64,000 nucleotides of DNA from Microcoleus vaginatus PCC 9802. Lineage in GTDB: Bacteria > Cyanobacteriota > Cyanobacteriia > Cyanobacteriales > Microcoleaceae. Positions 54,401 to 62,260 of this stretch are shown one piece after another. The notes under the pieces were generated by a model. It was not told the origin of the DNA, searched no databases, and saw only the letters and a program-made list of their open reading frames with translations. A program made the translations under genes and the position numbers. Position 1 is the first letter of the stretch; every line of letters starts with the position of its first letter. The stretch lies in assembly GCA_022701275.1 (NCBI GenBank), contig CP031740.1, positions 2,243,001-2,307,000 on the forward strand, given 5' to 3'.

Positions 54401-54593
54401 TCAGTCAAGGATCTTTGACCCGTTTTTTACTACCAAACCGATCGGCAGCGGCACTGGTTTGGGGTTATCGATTAGTTACCAAATTGTTAAAGACAGGCAC
54501 GGCGGTAAGTTGGAGTGTCATTCAGAAGTTGGCCGGGGAACAGAATTTGCGATCGAACTACCGATTTCGCAAAAGGTGAAAGTTAAAAGTTAG
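51441..54593 (+). CDS. Hybrid sensor histidine kinase REC-PAS-GAF-PAS-PAS-HATPase
   Basis: 1050 residues. Receiver domain about 24-145 (acidic pair Asp29/Asp30, phosphoacceptor Asp73 in LILLDIMMPGMDG, Lys125 in YITKPFE). PAS about 175-300, GAF about 315-490, PAS about 500-615, PAS about 620-745, kinase from about 770 with H-box VAGVAHEINNPVNFIYGN (His794) and ATP-binding DTGPGI and GTGLGLSISYQIV. The linker ISDRKQAE recurs after three PAS domains. GTG start with GAGG 10 nt upstream. No response regulator follows; the N-terminal receiver suggests a phosphorelay or upstream kinase input. Confidence 0.93.
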   Translation: MNTTDEKNPRRETIRLPNTALQENILMVDDNPESLRLVSRLLSKRGYKVRPTRDGKLALNFALSSPPDLILLDIMMPGMDGYQVCEQLKASPKTKDIPVIFISSLNEVFDKVKAFSLGAVDYITKPFEIDEVVARVENQLLLSRLSKEILAKNALLEAEIEERKRIEAQLRESQHWLSAVIKTNPNLLYVYDVIEERSLYVNREIYSDIGYTFEEIQEMAATFIPKLIHPDDIPGFLEQRKKIETAKDGESFDFEYRIQHKNGEYRWFCSRESVFARTAQGKPWKILGTAAEISDRKQAELELKTALAALERQIKQRFLLETITLEIRYSLNPDQVFQTATAQIGRIFNADSCLIHTYTESPAPRIFNVAEYRKDAAKSLLDLEIPVQGNPHLQFLLSQDQAVVCDDVFSEPLLENVRDLCGQIGLKSMISIRTSYQGKANGMICLHQYDSPRHWTQDEIRLLKAVAAQMGIAIAQANLLEQDKQQRLKLQHSEASLAAAQKIAHIGSWELDLVTHKITWSEEVFRIFGLDSTATEPTSAQLLKMCHPEDRHLFQKTVTLTISQGISYKREFRFFHPSRQIIYVEGRGEAVFNETGEVIKLLGTVMDISDRKQAEAALLLSEERFELAFEGSAMGLWDWNLVTAEVYFNSRWKTMLGYEVEEIENNIASWEELVHPEDWRSVKAALNAHLEGKEPTYEKEFRMLTKSGEWKWILSQAKVMERDASGNPVRMTGTHTDISDRKQAEADLLLSELREREKAQQLEQTLEYLKNAQSQLIQSEKMSSIGQMVAGVAHEINNPVNFIYGNILPAKQYACDLVKLLQLYQQYYPEPVPEIAQELAEVEVDFIADDFPKIMASMQEGANRIKQIVLSLRNFSRLDETARKVIDIHEGIESTLVILQHRLQSQPKRGEIQLIKNYGTLPKVECYPAQLNQVFMNLLLNAIDAVEESSANCTCKVKQIRIVTELSGENQVCVRISDTGPGIRPEVQSRIFDPFFTTKPIGSGTGLGLSISYQIVKDRHGGKLECHSEVGRGTEFAIELPISQKVKVKS

Positions 54594-54970
54594 GATAAGC
54601 TGTTAAATCAGGTGCGGTAAATTAACCAGAATTCTTGTAGCGGCCGGTTCACCAACCATCTATAATATAAGCCAGAGATGAGCCTAAACCCGCCCCGACC
54701 GTAAGAGTGGGGGCAATTCAACGGAGAGCATATTAATCGTCTCTCAGAACCTATTTTAGAGTGCGTCATAACCTGACATTTTCTCCAGTATTTCCTGCGA
54801 ACAATCTGTCATTTAGTGTAATCTCATCTTAAACATGATATAATAAAAAGTTAGCCTTTTGAGGCTCCAGACGTTGCGCTGCTAAAATTAGTAGTGAATA
54901 TTACAGTTACTATTATACAAACTCTGTCAACATACGTCTGCTGTAGCGTCTACCACATTTTAACTGAATT
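54594..54970. other. Spacer and regulatory region upstream of agrE
   Basis: 377 bp without a gene. A C/G-rich hairpin CCCGCCCCGACC...GTGGGGGC (about 54692-54714) may end the kinase transcript. The downstream half is AT-rich and holds the NtcA-type site described separately. Confidence 0.5.
54891..54904 (+). promoter_or_regulatory. NtcA-type site GTA-N8-TAC upstream of agrE
   Basis: GTAGTGAATATTAC matches the NtcA consensus GTAN8TAC exactly, 67 bp before the agrE ATG. A TATTAT (-10-like) follows 6 bp later, closer than the usual 22-23 bp from the NtcA box, so the promoter geometry is not the classical one. Regulation by nitrogen status is inferred from the gene function and this box. Confidence 0.5.
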
Positions 54971-57085
54971 ATGACTGACTCAATTCGCTTCCTCATGTGT
55001 GCTCCCGACCACTACGATGTGGATTACGTGATTAATCCGTGGATGGAGGGAAATGTCCACAAATCATCGCGCGATCGCGCCGTCGAACAGTGGGAAAAAC
55101 TTTACCACGTCCTCAAAGACAACGCTGTGGTAGACCTCGTACCGCCCGAAAAAGGCTGGCCGGATATGGTTTTCACCGCCAACGCAGGCTTACTTGTAGG
55201 CAATACCTTCGTCCTCAGCCGTTTCTATCACAAAGAGCGCCAAGGCGAAGAACCCTATTTCAAAGCATGGTTTGAAAGCAAAGGTTTCACCGTGCATGAA
55301 CTCCCGAAAGACTTGCCGTTTGAGGGCGCTGGCGATGCTTTGCTCGATCGCGAAGGACGCTGGTTGTGGGCCGGATACGGCTTCCGTTCCGAACTCGACT
55401 CGCACCCGTTACTAGCAAAATGGCTCAACATTGAAGTGCTTTCGCTGCGTTTAGTGGACGAACGTTTCTATCACCTAGACACTTGTTTTTGTCCCCTAAC
55501 AGGCGGCTATTTGCTCTACTATCCAGCAGCATTTGACTCGTATTCCAACCGCTTAATTGAAATGCGAGTTGCCCCGGAAAAACGCATTGCCATTGAAGAA
55601 GCAGATGCCGCCAATTTTGCCTGCAATGCCGTCAATATTGACAAAGTTGTGGTAATGAACAAGGTGAGCGAAGCCTTGAAAACGCGCATTACTAAGGCCG
55701 GTTTTCAAGTAATTGAAACGCCAATGACCGAATTTCTGAAAGCGGGCGGCGCCTGTAAGTGTCTGACGCTGCGGGTAACGGAACCGGTGCAAGAAGATCG
55801 ATCGGCAAACGTGATGGTAGAAAGTCGCACCATTCGCATGGACGGCCACCTGCTCGATGCCGGTTTAATCAGCCGCGCTTTAGACTTAATTATCGAAAAC
55901 GGCGGCAGTTTCCAAGTGCTCAATTTCAATTTAGGAGAGCAGCGGCAAAGCACCTCATCTGCGGACGTTAAAGTTTCGGCTCCTTCCCACGATGTGATGG
56001 AAGAAATCATGGGAATGCTGATTGACTTGGGTGCAGTTCCTCCGCCGCAAGAGATTTGCGACGCTATTTTAGAACCGGTAGTGCAAGATGGCGTCGGCCC
56101 GGACGACTTTTATGTGAGTACGATTTATCCCACGGAAGTGCGGGTAAATAACCAGTGGGTGAAGGTACAAAATCAGCGGATGGATGGAGCAGTAGCTATT
56201 ACTGAAACTGCTGAGGGCCCAGTGGCTAAATGCAAATTATTGCGCGATTTAAAAGTAGGAGAAAAAGTCGTTGTAGATGTAGTCGGTATCCGCACCATCC
56301 GCAAAACAGAATCGCGGGAACAGCGCAATTCTCAAGAATTTAGCTTTATGTCCGGCAGCGTTTCTAGCGAGCGCCGTGTAGAATTGGTAGTGGAACAAGT
56401 AGCGTGGGAATTGCGCCAAATTCGCGATCGCGGTGGCAAAGTTGTAGTTACGGCGGGGCCTGTTGTTATCCACACTGGCGGTGGCGAACATTTAGCGCAC
56501 TTAATTCGTGAAGGTTACGTACAAGCGCTTTTAGGTGGAAATGCGATCGCAGTTCACGACATGGAACAATCGAATATGGGAACCTCTTTAGGGGTTGACA
56601 TGAAACGCGGTGTTGCTGTGCGTGGCGGACACCGACATCACTTGAAAATAATTAACACTGTGCGACGTTACGGGAGTATTGCAAAAGCTGTTGAAGCAGG
56701 CCTGGTTACTAACGGTGTGATGTATGAGTGTGTGAAGAACAATATACCGTTTTCTCTGGCCGGTTCGATCCGCGATGACGGGCCACTTCCCGACACGCAA
56801 ATGGATTTAGTTAAGGCTCAAGAAGAATATACCGAACTGCTGCGCGGTGCGGATATGGTGTTAATGCTGTCGTCTATGCTGCACTCAATTGGTGTGGGAA
56901 ATATGACGCCGGCTGGTGTGAAGATGGTGTGTGTGGACATTAATCCGGCGGTGGTGACGAAATTGAGCGATCGGGGTTCGATCGAATCTACTGGAGTTGT
57001 TACCGATGTGGGATTGTTCCTGAGTTTGTTGGTGAATCAATTGGATAAATTGACTAGCCGCCATCATGTAACTCAATCTGTTTAG
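54971..57085 (+). CDS. agrE: Arginine dihydrolase / ornithine-processing bifunctional enzyme (AgrE/ArgZ)
   Basis: 704 residues. The N-terminal amidinotransferase-like domain (about 1-285) hydrolyses arginine to ornithine, CO2 and ammonia. Asn71 (in VFTANAG) and Cys264 (in GGACKCLTL) fall exactly at the positions I recall as key in ArgZ/AgrE. The C-terminal LOR/SDH-type domain (about 290-700) handles ornithine, giving proline in AgrE-type enzymes. It feeds nitrogen from arginine and cyanophycin into metabolism. An NtcA-like box lies upstream. Full length. Confidence 0.93.
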   Translation: MTDSIRFLMCAPDHYDVDYVINPWMEGNVHKSSRDRAVEQWEKLYHVLKDNAVVDLVPPEKGWPDMVFTANAGLLVGNTFVLSRFYHKERQGEEPYFKAWFESKGFTVHELPKDLPFEGAGDALLDREGRWLWAGYGFRSELDSHPLLAKWLNIEVLSLRLVDERFYHLDTCFCPLTGGYLLYYPAAFDSYSNRLIEMRVAPEKRIAIEEADAANFACNAVNIDKVVVMNKVSEALKTRITKAGFQVIETPMTEFLKAGGACKCLTLRVTEPVQEDRSANVMVESRTIRMDGHLLDAGLISRALDLIIENGGSFQVLNFNLGEQRQSTSSADVKVSAPSHDVMEEIMGMLIDLGAVPPPQEICDAILEPVVQDGVGPDDFYVSTIYPTEVRVNNQWVKVQNQRMDGAVAITETAEGPVAKCKLLRDLKVGEKVVVDVVGIRTIRKTESREQRNSQEFSFMSGSVSSERRVELVVEQVAWELRQIRDRGGKVVVTAGPVVIHTGGGEHLAHLIREGYVQALLGGNAIAVHDMEQSNMGTSLGVDMKRGVAVRGGHRHHLKIINTVRRYGSIAKAVEAGLVTNGVMYECVKNNIPFSLAGSIRDDGPLPDTQMDLVKAQEEYTELLRGADMVLMLSSMLHSIGVGNMTPAGVKMVCVDINPAVVTKLSDRGSIESTGVVTDVGLFLSLLVNQLDKLTSRHHVTQSV

Positions 57086-57087
57086 AT

Positions 57088-57150
57088 TCGGCGGTTGAAA
57101 CCGCGTCTATACAAACGAAGTCCGCCTGCGCGCACTGAAGAATAGAGGCT
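57088..57150. repeat. GGCGGTTGAAACCGC-type dispersed repeat after agrE
   Basis: GGCGGTTGAAACCGCGTCTATACAAACGAAGTCCGCCTGCGCGCACTGAAGAAT matches, with loss of one stem arm, the hairpin region at 3172-3242. GCGGTT...AACCGC forms a small hairpin just past the stop. Confidence 0.65.
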
Positions 57151-57206
57151 GGTAGGGTACGCATTGCGTACCTTACAGAGCCGATAATAATGCTCATTAT
57201 CATCGC

Positions 57207-58379
57207 TCAAAATGCGCCCCAATAAATTGAGCGATTGCCCTTTCGATCGCCGTTTTCTCCCGCAGAGGATGTAATTTCTAAATTAGGGGCGGTGACGCCA
57301 GACAAATCGCCCGGTAAAGACCTAATTCGCAACTCATTTAGCAAAGCATTAATATTGTTCGGCTCAGCATCCAGAATGCTTGCTAGCGGCAGCAGATTTT
57401 GCACTGCATATTCGCCGAGTCGAGCATTAATACTCTCGGCTAAATAGCAGAGCATAATGTATCTGCTACTGCTACTGATAATATGAAATATTTTATTCAA
57501 CTCATCAAAGTATTGAGTCCCCGGTATAGATGCCGCGATTTGGGTTTCACCCTTCCAGAATAAATCTACATGAATTTGACTAGCTGGCGAAACTTTAGCC
57601 TTTGTAATCCAGATGATATCGAGGATTAGTTCACAGTCGCGCTCGTGGAAAATCAGCCGCTTTAAACCAGATAGAAATTCTGGGGAATTTAGCGTATTTT
57701 GCCATTCTAGACACCAATCATTACTTTTAGCATTTAGAGCATTTTTTACCGTCGTCGGACGTTCAATCACATCTTTTAATAAAGAAAGACTTCCCGCAGC
57801 TTTGGCAAATTTTGGGGAGATTTGCTGGTGCAGTATCTGTTTGGGATCAATGTAATCTTTGCGCCAAGGTGCGTCCGGGATGAGAACTTCACAGGCGGGA
57901 GCAAGTGTGATGTTAGCAGTAAGTATCGGTGGGTTTTTAACTGTGCAGCCTTCTAATGACTGTTGAGATTCTAGACGACCGATGACCTCGATCGCAGAGT
58001 TTTTATCTGCTGCGTTTAAAGGTGTGTTGCTGTACTCTGCTGCTAATTCTTCGAGAAAATCTAGGTAATCCTGCACAACAGGCGATATCCCTTGTCCTAA
58101 AAGCTGATAGACTTCGGAAAATGGATGAGAAACCGCTATAGTTGTGCGGCGGTTGCCGAAAAAAGGCACGTCATCCAAAAAAGCGTGTTTTGGCCGCCAA
58201 AACTTACCCCTAGACTCATCCCACAGACATTGACGGTGAGCAAAGCGCTTTTGAATTAGCTGGCGTTGTTCGCTGGAAATACTGCCTTTGATGAAAGTAT
58301 CATCGAGATACTTGTAAATTGCCTTTACTGATTGTAAATGTGCGTTTAGATTGTCGGATGTCCTGATTTCAACTGTCAT
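57207..58379 (-). CDS. Sacsin-like protein, C-terminal part (split frame)
   Basis: 390 residues of unknown fold with no motif of known enzymes. The start (KRFAHRQCLWDESRGKFWRP, FGNRRTTIAVSHPFSEVYQLLG) reads like a natural continuation of the sacsin-type protein encoded just upstream, to which it is joined by an 11-bp overlap in a shifted frame. Its own ATG has no good ribosome site (TTGGGAAAATG). A one-base deletion in the AAAA run at the junction would fuse the two into about 1560 residues. It may be a true second gene, a frameshifted half, or a product of frameshifting. Confidence 0.6.
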   Translation of the reverse strand: MTVEIRTSDNLNAHLQSVKAIYKYLDDTFIKGSISSEQRQLIQKRFAHRQCLWDESRGKFWRPKHAFLDDVPFFGNRRTTIAVSHPFSEVYQLLGQGISPVVQDYLDFLEELAAEYSNTPLNAADKNSAIEVIGRLESQQSLEGCTVKNPPILTANITLAPACEVLIPDAPWRKDYIDPKQILHQQISPKFAKAAGSLSLLKDVIERPTTVKNALNAKSNDWCLEWQNTLNSPEFLSGLKRLIFHERDCELILDIIWITKAKVSPASQIHVDLFWKGETQIAASIPGTQYFDELNKIFHIISSSSRYIMLCYLAESINARLGEYAVQNLLPLASILDAEPNNINALLNELRIRSLPGDLSGVTAPNLEITSSAGENGDRKGNRSIYWGAF

Positions 58380-61300
58380 TTTCCCAAGTTTTGATTAGTG
58401 TATCAAAGTGGTCGATAACTGTAGTGGTATCTACAGGCTCAAAACCAAGTGCAGTTCTGATTTCGGGCTTCAGCAAGTCGCACTCAGGGCGTGCAAATAA
58501 AAATTTTTGGCTAGCAACTAAGCGAACATCTTGAATGAAACAGACATCTTTAGCGCGATACAGCCTCGGTTCAGGTATCGCCGCGCCGGGGTATTGGCTT
58601 AACTTTTGAGGATTTTGCTCGACAGGAACCCAAGGCTTATCTGCGAGTGTTTCAGCCAGTGTTTTGTTGGTATTGGCAATTTTCGTATGTTTTAGTTCAT
58701 CCCAATTATCATTATCAACGATGTAGTTAAAAACAGCAATGCAAGCATCGGTTACTGCAACTGCACCTGAACGATTTGCGGTTTGAATTAGATTGTCAAC
58801 AGCAGCTACAATGTCATCTGCACTCAAGGTTCTTCGCATACCCAAACCCTCGAAAAAATCGAGCCAGAGTAGCTCATCCTGCGAATAAAATTCCATGTCG
58901 GGAATAGCTGCTAAATTTCCGACAATGTTGCGGATTACTTGATTTTCAGGAGTGTAAATTAATTCGGCAGAGCGTAATCTGCGATCGCTACAGCGTACCA
59001 AACGCGCCTTTTTAAGCTCTTCCTTGAATGAGGAAGCATCCTCTCCTCCCTTTTCTAGTTCTTTGCAAGCTTCACTCAGATGATCTCGAATCCAGGCCAG
59101 CGCCGTTAATTGTTCTTCCGGGGCAAATGACGCATACTCAGGCAACAAGCACTCGCGAATTAGTCTAGCGCGATTCAGTACCGGAACTTGCAAAAGTTGG
59201 AATAGCCGCAGCCATTCCCGATTTTTTTCTAGGCGTAAAAGCCTCAACGTACCTGCAATTTCTGGCGGTTCGTATCCGCCGCCAGGAAGGTAGACATTTT
59301 CATCGTTGAGGGAAACTATTTCGTTGGAAGTTGTGGGGTAAATTGGAAGTTGACGCAGCTTATTGAGGCTATCTTGGTTGTAATCTATTGGCTCTGAATT
59401 TGCCAGGAAATTGAGGAGAGATGTATAATGCTTTTGGTGGTAGGGTGGCAAACCTCGGGCGTAGCGCGAAGATACTGTATCTAGGACATCTGGGCCAACG
59501 ACAAACGAAATTAACTGATTTTTGTGTCGTTGGGCAAATTGTGCGATCGCACTTTCAAGTTTTACTGGTGCTTTGACAAGCGTCACCCCAAAATACTGTA
59601 CAGCTTCCATCATTTCCGCTGCAATATTATCGCCGCCCAACAAAGGAGTGTCAAGTTTTCCTCCTTTGTAAAGCTTCCCATCATTTCCCGGAACCAGCGG
59701 AACTTTCTTCAATTCATCGATTGTTTCTTGCGGCAGATATCTGGGTGAGATATTGAAAAAATAATTGTATACGAGAGTCAGCCACTCTGCATTTGGTGGA
59801 TGTGGTGCATCAGCTTGCCAATCACATTCTGACTGCGTTGAACCAATTACGTGAACCAATTTCTTCGCTACTTCTGCGGCATTCATCTCGGAAACGCCAA
59901 TCATGTTATGTGGAGGCAATACATTGGTTAAATCTCCGTGTAAAAACCATTCTAGATGATTGGCAAATATCTGCCTTGGTGTATACTCTGAAATGTAAAC
60001 AGTTCCTATCGGGTTGTAACCAAAGACTTGTAGAGTATTATTAGCGAGAATAGCTAACGGCAAACCGCGCAAATTTCGGTTGTTGTCGCTGATGCAATAG
60101 CGGAGCATATTCGCAATCCACTGTCTATTTTGCAAGCTGGGTTTCGGTGCATTTTGCAAAGGCACGCCTAGCTGTTTATTTTCGGTTAAGTGCTTTCGCA
60201 AGTTCGCGGCAGTGAATGTTTGCAATGGCAAACCTGCATCTTTGAAAACTCCCAAAATTGACTCGGGCAATGGCGGTTCAGGAATGTCGATATTGTCGGC
60301 GCGCAGCGGTTCTAATAATTCGTCCCACAACTTTTTAGAAGGTAGATTTCTGATTGTCGGAGGCGTCACCCATCTTGTTTGCGACATCACTACCACGCTG
60401 AATACACGTTCAGTTACAGCGTGTTCTACAGCGGATCGCACAACTTTTTTATGATATAATAACTCGATTACAAAGCGGGGCAGTTCTTCTAGAACTTTGC
60501 TGACAGTAATTTTGCTAACAGGCCAAAATTTATAAAATTCCTCTGTCTGATACCTGCCGATATCTTGCACTAAATCAACAATTAAGTTAGCATAAGCGTG
60601 GGACAAAACGTGCTGCGCGAGTAGTTGGTTCCAAATCGATCTCGGTCGGTCTTTTCCCGTTTGTCCGCTGTCGCTGCTGAGGTTGTCCCGCGAACTATTT
60701 AAATTAAAAAAACCGTTGATGTGAACCGGTAGCCCTGTTTCCAGGGGAAGTGGCAAAAAACAGTAAACTTTTCCGCCCACAGGTTGAAGGTTTTCCTCGG
60801 TACTAACAGCATTAATCCTAGCAGCAGCGCCCGCCCAAGGCAAGACTTTTTCTTGGCTTTCGTACATTGCTTTTATGACTTTTGCCAACTCGCCGCCTTC
60901 ATCTGTGCGAATTAAACTTACTGTTCTCCAAGTTGATTTGGTATTCCGATTCCCGCTAATTGTTTCAATCTCGTGGCGGTAAGAAACTGATATTAAACCC
61001 GCTGGATTATTGTGGCACAATTCCAGCAATTTGTCTGCTGTCTTGGGAATTGCATCAAGGAGTTGTTGCCGCGCTTCTCGTACTTCTTGCTGGTTCTTCG
61101 TAACAATCGCCAGAATTTCTTGCCGAGTTTCTTGACTGTTGGCGGGGATTTCGTAAACTCTAATTTCCTGAACAGATTTCAGGAATAGCAGCAGTTCTTC
61201 ACCTGAATTAATCAGTGCGTCTAGTAGTTCCTTGACGTTGGATTCGGTAAAAGCTTGTTTGCGAATTTCGCTATTTTTAGCGTGTTCTGCGGTTCTCAAG

Positions 61301-61884
61301 GGCAACCGAAACAAAGTGCCTTGAAAATTTGTATCTCCTAATGGCAATCCTCCCGCTGCGTAGACTTGCATAAAATCGGGATATTGTTCGTACCATTTAG
61401 CGTCTGCTAAATTCCACTCGCGTCCGGGTTCTTGTCGGGAAGTGCCGGCAATAGCTGCACCGTGAGGATCAAAAAAGATGATGCGATCGCGCGATACGAA
61501 ACTCGGATAATCTGTAACGTGATATATTGCATTAAACCCGACGCCAAATCTACCCGTTTTCTGCAAATCTCGTGCTTTTTCGCTTTGTCCCAGACTGCGA
61601 ATACTCTCAAAATCTTTATCTGCAAATACGCGATCGTTGTAGACTAACATCGCCGGCCCCATTAGCACTACCATACGATCGTCAGGCAATTGTTTGACCG
61701 GATGGTGGCGCCAATCAAGAGTAATTTCTACCCGCGTTGCTTTAGCGTCGTCAGCATTTTGGATCAACTCTTTGATAATGCCAACGCCTTCGGGATAATC
61801 TCGGATAATCCCTCTCAAGCGGGCGATCAAGGGTTCGGATTGGTAGAAAGACTTGCCCTCAATTTCGCTGTTGCTGTAAGCCAT
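58369..61884 (-). CDS. Sacsin-like HSP90-type (GHKL) ATPase protein
   Basis: 1171 residues. The N-terminal GHKL ATPase domain (about 1-240) has KELIQNADDAKATRVEI (N-box), RSLGQSEKARDLQKTGRFGVGFNAIYHVTDYP (lid and G-box) and FFDPHG, the sacsin N-terminal signature. The remaining about 930 residues are a large helical repeat-like region without recognised domains. Such proteins occur in eukaryotes (sacsin, NO VEIN) and sporadically in bacteria, including defence islands. The start at 61884 is preferred over 61977 because MAYSNSEIEGKSFYQSEP matches family N-termini. The C-terminus ends in the split described at 57207. Confidence 0.85.
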   Translation of the reverse strand: MAYSNSEIEGKSFYQSEPLIARLRGIIRDYPEGVGIIKELIQNADDAKATRVEITLDWRHHPVKQLPDDRMVVLMGPAMLVYNDRVFADKDFESIRSLGQSEKARDLQKTGRFGVGFNAIYHVTDYPSFVSRDRIIFFDPHGAAIAGTSRQEPGREWNLADAKWYEQYPDFMQVYAAGGLPLGDTNFQGTLFRLPLRTAEHAKNSEIRKQAFTESNVKELLDALINSGEELLLFLKSVQEIRVYEIPANSQETRQEILAIVTKNQQEVREARQQLLDAIPKTADKLLELCHNNPAGLISVSYRHEIETISGNRNTKSTWRTVSLIRTDEGGELAKVIKAMYESQEKVLPWAGAAARINAVSTEENLQPVGGKVYCFLPLPLETGLPVHINGFFNLNSSRDNLSSDSGQTGKDRPRSIWNQLLAQHVLSHAYANLIVDLVQDIGRYQTEEFYKFWPVSKITVSKVLEELPRFVIELLYHKKVVRSAVEHAVTERVFSVVVMSQTRWVTPPTIRNLPSKKLWDELLEPLRADNIDIPEPPLPESILGVFKDAGLPLQTFTAANLRKHLTENKQLGVPLQNAPKPSLQNRQWIANMLRYCISDNNRNLRGLPLAILANNTLQVFGYNPIGTVYISEYTPRQIFANHLEWFLHGDLTNVLPPHNMIGVSEMNAAEVAKKLVHVIGSTQSECDWQADAPHPPNAEWLTLVYNYFFNISPRYLPQETIDELKKVPLVPGNDGKLYKGGKLDTPLLGGDNIAAEMMEAVQYFGVTLVKAPVKLESAIAQFAQRHKNQLISFVVGPDVLDTVSSRYARGLPPYHQKHYTSLLNFLANSEPIDYNQDSLNKLRQLPIYPTTSNEIVSLNDENVYLPGGGYEPPEIAGTLRLLRLEKNREWLRLFQLLQVPVLNRARLIRECLLPEYASFAPEEQLTALAWIRDHLSEACKELEKGGEDASSFKEELKKARLVRCSDRRLRSAELIYTPENQVIRNIVGNLAAIPDMEFYSQDELLWLDFFEGLGMRRTLSADDIVAAVDNLIQTANRSGAVAVTDACIAVFNYIVDNDNWDELKHTKIANTNKTLAETLADKPWVPVEQNPQKLSQYPGAAIPEPRLYRAKDVCFIQDVRLVASQKFLFARPECDLLKPEIRTALGFEPVDTTTVIDHFDTLIKTWENDS

Positions 61885-62260
61885 AGATGTTCTGACGACT
61901 AAAAGCGGGAGGAATTTAAATGCGATCGCGCATCTTAACTTTGTACCTAATACTATACAAGCGAAGCGTAAATACAAGTAGGGTGCGCGCGCAGCAACCT
62001 ACCGAAAGCTATTCGTAATATTGCAATAAAAAACCTCAGACCCGCAAGCCTGAGGACCGGAGTTCCTGAAAATCGTCACTTCTTACTATTGTCGCCAACA
62101 AACAGCACACCATACAAGAGGGGTGTAACCCAGCACGGAAGCTTGTGGCAGACAGAGATTGCTTCCTGACTCCGAAGGCGAAAGCAATTTTTAATTCAAC
62201 ACTTCATGAAAGCAAAACAATTCTTCTCGCCATTTTCAGATCTGGGTTGATAATTTTGCT
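61885..62260. other. Spacer between citrate synthase and sacsin-like genes
   Basis: 376 bp, containing the gltA terminator at 62026. ATTGCTT...AAGCAAT (about 62158-62189) is a further 7-bp hairpin with TTTTT on the plus strand, so a plus-strand transcript of roughly 100-150 nt might end here. I could not assign it to any RNA family. Confidence 0.4.
62026..62055 (-). terminator. Terminator downstream of gltA
   Basis: On the minus strand CCTCAGGCTTGCGGGTCTGAGG forms a 6-bp GC-rich stem with a short loop followed by TTTTTT. It lies about 205 nt past the gltA stop, so the 3' untranslated region would be long, or another RNA may end here. Confidence 0.75.
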
